Positions 33,765 through 40,313 of a DNA stretch of 64,000 nucleotides are shown in pieces (position 1 is the first letter of the stretch; each line of letters begins with the position of its first letter). The position numbers and the translations under genes are program-made. The notes beneath the pieces were generated by a model that saw only the letters and a program-made list of their open reading frames with translations, had not been told where the DNA came from and did no database searches. This stretch comes from an uncultured Clostridia bacterium (GTDB lineage Bacteria > Bacillota > Clostridia > Christensenellales > Borkfalkiaceae), in NCBI GenBank assembly GCA_947631925.1, contig CANRNE010000006.1, positions 1-64,000 of the forward strand. The letters run 5' to 3'.

Positions 33765-34082
33765 CCCCCTTATACCTGAGGGGGGAGCGCCGCAGTTCTC
33801 GCTCAACAGCACGGGGTGCTGTGAGCGGCGGCGCGACAGGAGCGCTGGCAGGCGCGACGGACTTTGCGGCGGTCCCTGCCGCCCAAAGAGGGTAGGGTAG
33901 GGGGTGTCATTTCAAAATAATGTGCGCGAGCAAAACCACGCTTTTGCGCTGCGCGCCCCCATTTGCAACGCCACCGCAGGCTTATTGTCCGATGAAACGA
34001 CCGCGACGACGAGTCTATTAAGGCGATTCGGCTAATTTCCTCGACGAAAAGATTTGCCCCAAGCAAAGCTTTTCGCCGAAAC
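33765..34082 (-). repeat. Composite intergenic repeat: flank plus hairpin-ended element (copy 2)
   Basis: The segment 33906-34082 is a minus-oriented copy of the dispersed repeat (ATAATGTGCGCGAGCAAAAC to AAGCTTTTCGCCGAAAC), closely matching the complement of copies A and B in its first 100 bases. The flank CCCCCTTATACCTGA and GTAGGGGGTGTCATTTC matches 6127-6190. Inside the flank is a stem-rich stretch (CAACAGCACGGGGTGCTGTG). Confidence 0.75.
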
Positions 34083-34100
34083 AAGAAAAAAAAGACTGTG

Positions 34101-34361
34101 AGGGCTTTTTTTGTTGCAACGCACCGGAGCGGGAACGCGGCAGGTGACTCCGACAAAGCTACCTCATGGCACACGCAAGACACCGTTTAGTGCTGCTGTA
34201 TCCCTACCCTGACACGGTTCGCGGGCATACGTTGCATGAGACCTTGTGATCAACATTCCTTACCGCGTGCAGCCTCCCATACGCTGCACCGAGAAAAGCG
34301 TTCGGCTCTGCTATAGCGGATTGCAGATACAGGGCACCGCTAACTCCCCACCTATCACAGC
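34101..34361 (-). ncRNA. ffs: Signal recognition particle RNA, large bacterial type with Alu domain
   Basis: Read on the minus strand, the Alu domain is clear: GATAGGTGGGGAGTTAGCGG, TGCCCTGTATCTGCAATCCG and CTATAGCAGAGCCGAAC match the Bacillus scRNA almost word for word. The S domain tip reads GTCAGG-GTA-GGGA-TAC-AGCAGC, the invariant symmetric loop closed by a GNRA-type GGGA tetraloop. The ends are estimated: start about 7 nt after the -10, end at the T-rich sequence. It scaffolds Ffh for targeting of membrane proteins; Ffh is not encoded here. Confidence 0.93.
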
Positions 34362-34367
34362 AAGAAC

Positions 34368-34396
34368 AGTATACCCCAAAGCGGGAATTTTTGCAA
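34368..34396 (-). promoter_or_regulatory. Promoter of the SRP RNA
   Basis: On the minus strand TTGCAA (34391-34396) and TATACT (34368-34373) are separated by 17 nt, placing the start about 7 nt before the conserved 5' part of the RNA. Confidence 0.8.
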
Positions 34397-34421
34397 GCGA
34401 TTTTACAGCGTTTTATTTTAC

Positions 34422-34450
34422 TTGTCATTTTTTCGCCGACGTGGTATAAT
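34422..34450 (+). promoter_or_regulatory. Promoter of the Mrp gene
   Basis: TTGTCA and a perfect TATAAT are separated by 17 nt, 23 nt before the start codon. It is divergent from the SRP RNA promoter 25 nt away. Confidence 0.85.
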
Positions 34451-34472
34451 CAATTGGAAAGGAGACAAAAGT

Positions 34473-35300
34473 ATGGCAAATTGTACGCATGACTGCTCGA
34501 CCTGCTCCTCGGATTGCGCATCCCGCACCGCGAATTTTCTCAAAAAACCGCATAGGGGTTCAAAAATTTCCCGCACCGTTGCCGTGACAAGCGGAAAGGG
34601 CGGCGTGGGGAAATCCCTCGCGACGGCTCTTCTTGCCGTACGGGCAAGGGCTATGGGGCTCTCCGTGGGAATCCTCGATGCGGACATCACGGGTCCTTCC
34701 ATTCCGCGCATGTTTGGGGCGGACATGCTCGCCACGGGCACGGACGGAAACATTCGCCCCGTGACGGCAAACTGCGGCATCAAGGTCATCTCCATGAACA
34801 ACCTCTTGGAGCATGAGGACGACCCCGTCGTCTGGCGCGGCTCCCTCATCGCGGGCGCGGTGCTCCAGTTCTGGACGGACGTCGTCTGGGGAGATTTGGA
34901 CCTGCTCTTCATCGACATGCCGCCGGGAACGGGCGACGTGCCGCTGTCCGTCTTCCAGAGCATTCCGCTCTCGGGCGCCGTCATCGCCTCCACCCCGCAA
35001 AAACTTGTCGAGATGGTCGTCAAAAAGAACGTCAACATGGCGAACATGCTGCATGTTCCGCTCCTCGGCCTCATCGAGAACATGAGCTATTTCGTCTGTC
35101 CCGACTGCGGACAGCGTCATGAAATCTTCGGGGAGAGCATCGCAGACGCTCTTGCGAAGAAGTATTCCCTGCCCGCCGTCTCGCGCATTCCCGTGGACCC
35201 CGCGCTCGCGGAGCTTGCCGACAGCGGAAGAATTTTTGAAGCGGACACCGACTGCGTGGCGGAAGTCATGCAAGAAGTGCTCAAATCACGGAAAATATAG
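34473..35300 (+). CDS. Mrp/NBP35-family Fe-S cluster carrier ATPase
   Basis: The 275-residue protein starts at the ATG after GGAAAGGAG. The N-terminus carries a cysteine cluster CTHDCSTCSSDC typical of NBP35-like Mrp proteins. A deviant Walker A follows (SGKGGVGKSLATALLA, about residue 40), then LDADITGPSIPRMFG, IDMPPGTGDVPLSVFQ and the CPDCG pair near residue 213 that binds the transferable cluster at the dimer interface. It likely loads Fe-S clusters on apoproteins. It stands alone under its own promoter. Confidence 0.9.
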   Translation: MANCTHDCSTCSSDCASRTANFLKKPHRGSKISRTVAVTSGKGGVGKSLATALLAVRARAMGLSVGILDADITGPSIPRMFGADMLATGTDGNIRPVTANCGIKVISMNNLLEHEDDPVVWRGSLIAGAVLQFWTDVVWGDLDLLFIDMPPGTGDVPLSVFQSIPLSGAVIASTPQKLVEMVVKKNVNMANMLHVPLLGLIENMSYFVCPDCGQRHEIFGESIADALAKKYSLPAVSRIPVDPALAELADSGRIFEADTDCVAEVMQEVLKSRKI

Positions 35301-35358
35301 TGCGTTTTGGTTGAAATTTCCGCCAAAATCGTGTAAAATGGGAGATACGGAGGCAAAT

Positions 35359-36444
35359 ATGGCAGACGTTGCAATCAAAAATTTGGGAATGGTCTACACG
35401 GGCGGCACGCGCGCGCTCTTCGATTTCTCGCTCGAGGTAAAAGAGGGGGAATTTTTCGCCCTGCTCGGGCCCGAATCGGCGGGCAAATCCACCGTTTTGC
35501 GCACGGTCGCAGGCCTTGAAGACCCCACCGAGGGAGAAATTCTTCTCGGCGGGAAGTCGATGGACGGGGTCGTCCCAAAGGACAGGAACCTCGCCATGAT
35601 TTTCCCGGGCGGGGTGCTCTATCCCAACCTCACCGTGCAGGAGAATTTGGGCTACGGCCTCAAACTGCGCAAGGCGCCCCCCGCGGTCATCGAACGCCGC
35701 GTGCAGGACGTCGCCGCTCTGCTCGGCCTCCAAAGTCTTCTCTCCAAGCGTCCCAAACAGCTCACGGCGGCACAGCGCCAGCGCGTGGCGCTCGGCAGAA
35801 GCATCGCGCGTGAGCCCGACCTCTTCCTCTTCGACGAACCCTTCGGCGGCCTCGATGACGCCCTTCGCCTCTCCATGGTGGAGGAGCTCGTCCGCCTGCA
35901 CATCCGCCTCAGGAAGACCTTCCTGTACGCCACCGAGAACGTGGCGGAGGCGATGACGGTCGGCGACCGCGTCGGCGTCATGAAGGACGGGTTTTTGCTC
36001 CAAGTCGACTCCCCCGCCAACCTCTATGAGTATCCCGCGAACCTCTTTGTCGCGGACATGGTAGGGGGGATTTCCTTCACGCGGGGCGCGCATATCGTGA
36101 GCGGCGAGGAGGGATACGCTGTCGAAGCCGAGGGGGAACGCATTCCGCTCGGCGCCCTCAAGGAGCGCATCAAAGACTTCGGTGCGTATGCGGACACGGG
36201 GCGCGAAGTCATCCTTGCGTACCATAACGAGGATGCGACTTTGGACGAAAACGGGGCGCGTGTGGGGCTCGACGCCTCACGGCTGCTCCTCTTCGACGGG
36301 GAGACGGAGCGCACCCTCCTGTCCCATGACGACGGGTATGACAAGTCCGCGGGCGGTGTCGACATGCTTCCTCCGACGGTGGGGGAGATGCGGAACGCCA
36401 TCGAAGACGCCAAACCCAAGAAGACCAAAAAATCCAAGAAGTAA
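35359..36444 (+). CDS. Degenerate MalK/MsmX-like ABC ATPase
   Basis: The 361-residue protein has the length and layout of sugar-importer ATPases: nucleotide-binding domain (1-235) and C-terminal OB-like regulatory domain. Walker A is altered but usable (GPESAGKST) and Walker B is intact (LFLFDEPFGGLDD). Three switch elements are not: the Q-loop reads MIFPGGVLYPNLTV with Pro for Gln, the signature reads LTAAQRQRVALG for LSGGQ, and the H-loop reads YATENVAEAM with Glu for His. The tail is KPKKTKKSKK. No permease or binding protein is nearby. It may be a non-hydrolytic or regulatory paralogue. Confidence 0.82.
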   Translation: MADVAIKNLGMVYTGGTRALFDFSLEVKEGEFFALLGPESAGKSTVLRTVAGLEDPTEGEILLGGKSMDGVVPKDRNLAMIFPGGVLYPNLTVQENLGYGLKLRKAPPAVIERRVQDVAALLGLQSLLSKRPKQLTAAQRQRVALGRSIAREPDLFLFDEPFGGLDDALRLSMVEELVRLHIRLRKTFLYATENVAEAMTVGDRVGVMKDGFLLQVDSPANLYEYPANLFVADMVGGISFTRGAHIVSGEEGYAVEAEGERIPLGALKERIKDFGAYADTGREVILAYHNEDATLDENGARVGLDASRLLLFDGETERTLLSHDDGYDKSAGGVDMLPPTVGEMRNAIEDAKPKKTKKSKK

Positions 36445-36505
36445 CCAAAGAGGGCGCCCGACGCGGCGCTCTGTCTTTCGAAAATCTGAAGGGAGGTGAA
36501 AAGAG

Positions 36506-37459
36506 ATGTGGTATACCGTCCTCACGGACGCTTTGCTCGATACCCTGAAACTGTTCCCCTTCCTTTTTGTTTTGTATCTGCTCATCGAGGCGCTCGAACA
36601 CAACACGGCGCTGGGGCGGCCCTTCGGCGCCCTCTCGAAGAGGTGGGGGCCCGCGCTCGGCTCCGCGCTCGGACTCGTTCCCCTGTGCGGATTCTCCGTG
36701 ATGGCGGCCAAACTCTACGAACATCGCCACATCACGGTGGGGACGCTCGCCGCCGTCTTTTCGGCCACGAGCGACGAGGCGCTCATCGTCCTTCTTTTCG
36801 ACCTCGGCCTCGCGTGGGACATCAAACTCTTCACCGTGCTCGCCCTCATCGGGAGCAAACTCGTCCTCGGCATCGGGGCGGGGTATCTTCTCGACCTCCT
36901 CTTCAAGGGCAAGGCGGCGCCCATTCCCCATCATGACCATCATGACCACGCGCATAGTCACGAGGACCACGCGCATGAGGGCCATGAACACGAGGACCAC
37001 GCGCACGGTGACTGTGCCTGCGACGAGCTCTCCGTCTGCGAACACAAGAAGGAGAGCAAGGTGCGCCTCTATCTCGTCTCGCCCCTCCTGCATGCGCTCG
37101 AAGTGGGGGCGTTCGTTCTCCTCGCCAACCTCGCATTCGGCTATCTCTTCTTCTTTGTCGGGGAGGAGACGGTCATTTCCTTCATGCAGGGCACGGGATA
37201 TTGGCTGCAGCCTCTCCTCTGTCCGCTCATCGGGGCCATTCCCAACTGCGCGGCCTCTGTCGTGCTGGCGGAGACGTACGCCGTGGGCGGGATTGCCTTC
37301 GGCGGGCTCCTCGGCGGGCTCGTGACCAACGCGGGGCTCGGCTATCTCGCCCTCTTCAAGCGCGGGACGTGGAAGCGCGGCCTGCTCCTGCTCGGCGGGA
37401 TGCTCCTCTTCGGAATTGCCGTGGGATACGCCGCAAACGCCCTCGCACTCTTGTTCTGA
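36506..37459 (+). CDS. Putative 10-TM heavy-metal exporter (ArsP_2-like)
   Basis: The 317-residue membrane protein has two halves of four to five helices each, with repeated motifs LGLVPLCGFSVMAAKLY and CPLIGAIPNCAASVVLAETY, each with a Pro-Cys/Asn-Cys pair in a membrane segment. The central cytosolic loop (about 142-180) is a histidine/aspartate-rich metal-binding stretch (HDHHDHAHSHEDHAHEGHEH). These features fit the ArsP_2 family, annotated as putative heavy-metal or manganese transporters. The substrate cannot be read from sequence. The start follows GGGAGGTG. Confidence 0.75.
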   Translation: MWYTVLTDALLDTLKLFPFLFVLYLLIEALEHNTALGRPFGALSKRWGPALGSALGLVPLCGFSVMAAKLYEHRHITVGTLAAVFSATSDEALIVLLFDLGLAWDIKLFTVLALIGSKLVLGIGAGYLLDLLFKGKAAPIPHHDHHDHAHSHEDHAHEGHEHEDHAHGDCACDELSVCEHKKESKVRLYLVSPLLHALEVGAFVLLANLAFGYLFFFVGEETVISFMQGTGYWLQPLLCPLIGAIPNCAASVVLAETYAVGGIAFGGLLGGLVTNAGLGYLALFKRGTWKRGLLLLGGMLLFGIAVGYAANALALLF

Positions 37460-37484
37460 AAATCTCCCAATAAGGGGTGGAAAT

Positions 37485-38498
37485 ATGTGTGAAAACGCTG
37501 TTCTACCCGAGAGAAACCCCCAAACGGGGGAGAGATTGCTCTTTTTGCCTCCCAAACGCGCCCTGTCGCGCGTCCCCATGCAGACGGCGGGGAAGGTGCT
37601 CGTCCTCTCGGACGGCTTTCTCCTTCCCGAACTTACGGCGCTGTCCCCCTCGCAGAAGGTGCTCTTCGTCCTCTATGACGGCGATGCGCTGCCCCTCTTC
37701 GGCATGCCCGATGAGGTGGGCGCAGTCATCGCGGCGGGCGGGGGAGAGGTTCTGCGCGCCGCACGCTTCTTCGCCGCCGTCCGAAGAATTTCCTGCCTCA
37801 CACTTCCCTCACATGCCGCCCTCTACGGCGCCGCGGAAGGGGCGGGAGAGATAACAATCGGGGGAGAGACCCGCACCGTCCGCCTTGCAGATTGCGAAAT
37901 CGTATGCAGTCTCGCGGACATGGACTTTTGCGCCGCATACGGGGAAATTCTGCTCTCCCGCCTGTTTGTTTTCGAGCAGAAGACGCTTCGCCGCTTCGGG
38001 CTGTGCAACGCAGAAGAAGGCCTTTGCGTCTGGTCGCCCTCTCCCTTTGACAGGGCGTCGCTCGTCGCGGCAAATGCCCTTTTGCGGGAGAATTTCACCC
38101 CTTGGGCGGGGAGCGCGCTGGCAGCAAAGTTCGGCCCCGTTGCGGCGTACAGGCGCCTTCTCACAAGCTACATCGCCTTTTTCCGCTCGGACGTGCGCCG
38201 CTATTTCGTCCCCGACTATCGGGCGCGGGCGGCGCGGGCGGGCGTTCCGTATGCCTCCCTCGACATTCCGACGGCGGAGGAACTTGCGCGGCGGGAGGCC
38301 CTCTTTTTGCGCATGCGGGAGGACTGCCTCGGAGAACTTACCCGCATCGAACGGGCGGACGGCACACACTTTGCCGCCATCCGTGCCCTCGGCGGGACGG
38401 TGCCCGGCCCCGCGCCGCGGGAGGCGGTGTCCCCGCTGCCCGAACGCTTCGGGGGGCTTTTGGCGCTCGCGCGCGACTTCGGCCTCGCGGATGTTTGA
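37485..38498 (+). CDS. Unrecognised protein, faint resemblance to glycerol-1-phosphate/iron-type dehydrogenases
   Basis: The start is the ATG 26 nt after the exporter gene, giving 337 residues. I do not recognise the family with confidence. Residues 37-110 (GKVLVLSDGFLLPEL, EVGAVIAAGGGEVLRAARFFA) look like the Rossmann-like N-domain of Fe-type dehydrogenases, where V-x-x-G-G-G-x-x-x-D-x-A-K binds NAD. The Asp and Lys of that motif are replaced by Leu and Arg, and no metal-ligand histidines are apparent in the C-terminal helices. It may be a non-catalytic relative. Confidence 0.45.
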   Translation: MCENAVLPERNPQTGERLLFLPPKRALSRVPMQTAGKVLVLSDGFLLPELTALSPSQKVLFVLYDGDALPLFGMPDEVGAVIAAGGGEVLRAARFFAAVRRISCLTLPSHAALYGAAEGAGEITIGGETRTVRLADCEIVCSLADMDFCAAYGEILLSRLFVFEQKTLRRFGLCNAEEGLCVWSPSPFDRASLVAANALLRENFTPWAGSALAAKFGPVAAYRRLLTSYIAFFRSDVRRYFVPDYRARAARAGVPYASLDIPTAEELARREALFLRMREDCLGELTRIERADGTHFAAIRALGGTVPGPAPREAVSPLPERFGGLLALARDFGLADV

Positions 38499-38518
38499 TT
38501 CTCCGCCCGACCGTGTAT
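38493..38518 (+). promoter_or_regulatory. Possible SigB-type promoter of the partner-switching operon
   Basis: GTTTGA and GTGTAT are separated by 14 nt, close to the sigma-B consensus GTTTAA-N14-GGGTAT. Read as a sigma-A promoter (TTGATT, TATAAA) the spacer would be only 15 nt. It lies 32 nt before the STAS gene and would make the operon self-activating. Inference only. Confidence 0.45.
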
Positions 38519-38549
38519 AAATTAAGTATGACCTTCAGGAGGTTTCGCC

Positions 38550-38858
38550 ATGAAAGAACTCACCCTTCTCTCCCGTGCGCCCAAGCTTGAATACGGGCTG
38601 GCGGGCGAGATTGATTCGGGCAATGCGGACGATTTTTATGCGGAAGTGTCGGAGCAGTTCCGCCTCGCCCCCGCGCCCCTCGTCTTTGACTGCGCCAAGC
38701 TCGAATTCATCGACAGCACGACGCTCGGGACCTTCGTCAAACTCTTGAAACTCGCCAAGGAGAACGGCTTTTCGCTCACGCTCAAACATCTCTCGCCCCG
38801 CCTCAAAAAGCTGTTCGTCATCTGTGCGCTCGACACCATCATGGAGATTGAAGAATGA
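38550..38858 (+). CDS. rsbV: STAS-domain anti-sigma factor antagonist (RsbV-like)
   Basis: The 102-residue protein is a single STAS domain: YGLAGEIDSGNADDFYAEV, LVFDCAKLEFIDSTTLGTFVKLLKLAKENG and the closing LKKLFVICALDTIMEI. The loop IDST carries the serine that RsbW/SpoIIAB-type kinases phosphorylate. In this class the unphosphorylated form binds the anti-sigma factor and frees sigma. The stop overlaps the next start (ATGA). Confidence 0.85.
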   Translation: MKELTLLSRAPKLEYGLAGEIDSGNADDFYAEVSEQFRLAPAPLVFDCAKLEFIDSTTLGTFVKLLKLAKENGFSLTLKHLSPRLKKLFVICALDTIMEIEE

Positions 38859-39205
38859 CCCTGCTCAAACTCTCAATTCCCTTGGGGAATGAAATTCTGA
38901 CAACGGTCCGCCTTGCGACGGGCGGCGTCTGTTCGCTCGCAGGGCTGGACATCGACCGCAGCGAGGACTGCAAACTCTGCATCACGGAGAGCCTTCTGCT
39001 CCTTCTGCATGCGGGCTATTCCGCGGCAAGGGTGGAATTTTCCCGCGAAGAGGGCCTTCTCGTCCGCGTGGAGGGCGAGGGAATGGGAACAGGCAAGGAG
39101 GGCGCGGAGACGGAGATTTCCGAAGCACTCCTCGGCGCGCTCGCGGGCAGCGTCTCGTTCGAGAGAAAGGACGGCGTCCTCACCGCCGTCATGCTCACAT
39201 TTTGA
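38855..39205 (+). CDS. RsbW-like protein with degenerate ATP site
   Basis: The 116-residue product aligns by eye with RsbW/SpoIIAB: TTVRLATGGVCSLAGLDIDRSEDCKLCITESLLLLLHAGY matches the region RLxxSGVAxxxGxxxDxxEDxKxAVSEAxTNAxxHAY. The catalytic Glu is kept but the Mg-binding Asn of the N-box is Leu, and the DxGxG and GxGLxL boxes are absent. It likely keeps the fold but not ATP hydrolysis. It overlaps both neighbours and occupies the position of rsbW in rsbV-rsbW-sigB. Confidence 0.65.
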   Translation: MTLLKLSIPLGNEILTTVRLATGGVCSLAGLDIDRSEDCKLCITESLLLLLHAGYSAARVEFSREEGLLVRVEGEGMGTGKEGAETEISEALLGALAGSVSFERKDGVLTAVMLTF

Positions 39206-39924
39206 TGGAAGAGCGGGAACTCTTTCAGCGGTACCGTGAGACGCGCGATGTTGCCCTGCGCAACGAAATCGCCGAGAAGTACCTGTATATCGCCGCCGTG
39301 CTCGCGAGGAAGTTCTCGGGGCTCGGTGTGGAATACGACGACTTGTATCAGGTCGCCGCGCTTGCGCTTGTCAAGGGTATCGACCGCTTCGACCCCGATG
39401 CGGGGGTCAAGTTCTCCACCTTCATCACGCCCACCGTCACGGGGGAGATTAAGAACTACTTCCGCGACCGTTCCCGCCTCGTCCATCTGCCGCGGCGGGT
39501 CGCAGAGCTCAAATCCAAACTCCGTCAGGCGGCGGAGACGCTCACCCTGCAGCTCGGGCGAAAGCCCACCGCAAAGGAGATTGCGGACGCGCTCGGCGTG
39601 ACGGAGGAAGAGGTCCTCGGCTGTATGGAGGCGGGGTCGACCATCTCCCTCGAGACGCCCGTCGGGGACGGCGAGGGAAGACTTGCCGACGTGCTCGGCG
39701 ACACTTCGGACGACTTTGACCGCTTCGAGACGCGGGACGCCGTGCGCACCGCCATCGGCGGACTGTCCGAGACGGAGCGCTTTCTCATCAAGCTCCGCTT
39801 CGGCGAAGAGCTCTCCCAGACGGAGACGGCGAGGCGCATGAACGTCTCCCAGATGTATGTCTCCCGCCTCGAGCGCAAGGTGCTCGACAAACTCCGCGAA
39901 GAGATTAAAAAGGGGATGGTATGA
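39205..39924 (+). CDS. sigB: RNA polymerase sigma factor, SigB/SigF class
   Basis: The 239-residue sigma-70 family protein has region 2 (LARKFSGLGVEYDDLYQVAALALVKGIDRFDPDAGVKFSTFITPTVTGEIKNYFRDRSRLVHLPRR), region 3 (LGRKPTAKEIADALGVTEEEVL) and region 4 (LSETERFLIKLRFGEELSQTETARRMNVSQMYVSRLERKVLDKLRE). The VHLPRRVAELKSK and EEEVLGCMEAG stretches are nearer to SigB than to sporulation SigF. The ATG overlaps the upstream stop (TGATG), one codon inside the ORF-track start. It probably drives a stress regulon. Confidence 0.85.
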   Translation: MEERELFQRYRETRDVALRNEIAEKYLYIAAVLARKFSGLGVEYDDLYQVAALALVKGIDRFDPDAGVKFSTFITPTVTGEIKNYFRDRSRLVHLPRRVAELKSKLRQAAETLTLQLGRKPTAKEIADALGVTEEEVLGCMEAGSTISLETPVGDGEGRLADVLGDTSDDFDRFETRDAVRTAIGGLSETERFLIKLRFGEELSQTETARRMNVSQMYVSRLERKVLDKLREEIKKGMV

Positions 39925-40259
39925 TGGAAGAAAACGTCCGTGCCGTTCTCGAGAACATGTGCAGACAATTGCAGGAGGCGGTCTCCCCCGAAGTACTCTT
40001 CGACGCGAAGATGATTGCCCATGAACTGCTCGTCAACGCGCTTGCCTACGGCGGCGGGGTGGAGGCATTCTCCTTTGCCTTAGAGGGGGAGGAGGTGCGC
40101 ATCACTGTGCGGGGGAAGCGGGCATTCTGCCCGCCCGAGCACATTCCCCGTGCCGATGTCATGGCGGAGCACGGGCGGGGGCTCTACCTTGTCGAGGCGC
40201 TCTCCTGCCGCCGCGCCTATTCCGACCGCGAAGGTCTCAGCGTATTCATCAAAATTTAA
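39921..40259 (+). CDS. Second RsbW-like HATPase-fold protein
   Basis: The 112-residue product keeps the N-box (MIAHELLVNALAYGGG with Glu and Asn) and a G2-like box (EHGRGLYLVEAL) of anti-sigma kinases, but the DxGxG box is replaced by ITVRGKRAFCPPE with no Asp. It overlaps the sigma gene by four bases and ends the operon. Together with the degenerate protein upstream of sigma, it gives two incomplete kinase-like proteins, one on each side of the sigma gene. Which one binds sigma is unknown. Confidence 0.7.
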   Translation: MMEENVRAVLENMCRQLQEAVSPEVLFDAKMIAHELLVNALAYGGGVEAFSFALEGEEVRITVRGKRAFCPPEHIPRADVMAEHGRGLYLVEALSCRRAYSDREGLSVFIKI

Positions 40260-40272
40260 CTTCTTTGCATGA

Positions 40273-40303
40273 AAAAAGAGGAGCCGCAAAGCTCCTCTTT
40301 TTG
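40273..40303. terminator. Bidirectional terminator
   Basis: The 12-bp perfect stem AAAAAGAGGAGC/GCTCCTCTTTTT with a 6-nt loop separates the convergent SigB operon and the large membrane-protein gene. Confidence 0.92.
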
Positions 40304-40313
40304 GTTATGTTTC

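Larger units (their letters stand above)
34..34473 (+). other. placeholder removed
   Basis: Entry void: coordinates are invalid and carry no annotation; see the next entry for the Mrp gene. Confidence 0.

Noticed and set aside
34101-34361. 6S RNA or tmRNA at this position
   Set aside because: The Alu-domain words and the GTCAGG...AGCAGC tip identify SRP RNA; there is no tRNA-like end or tag reading frame.
34473-34473. A feature row with an invalid end coordinate placed before the Mrp entry
   Set aside because: It carries no annotation and should be ignored; the Mrp gene is given correctly as 34473-35300.
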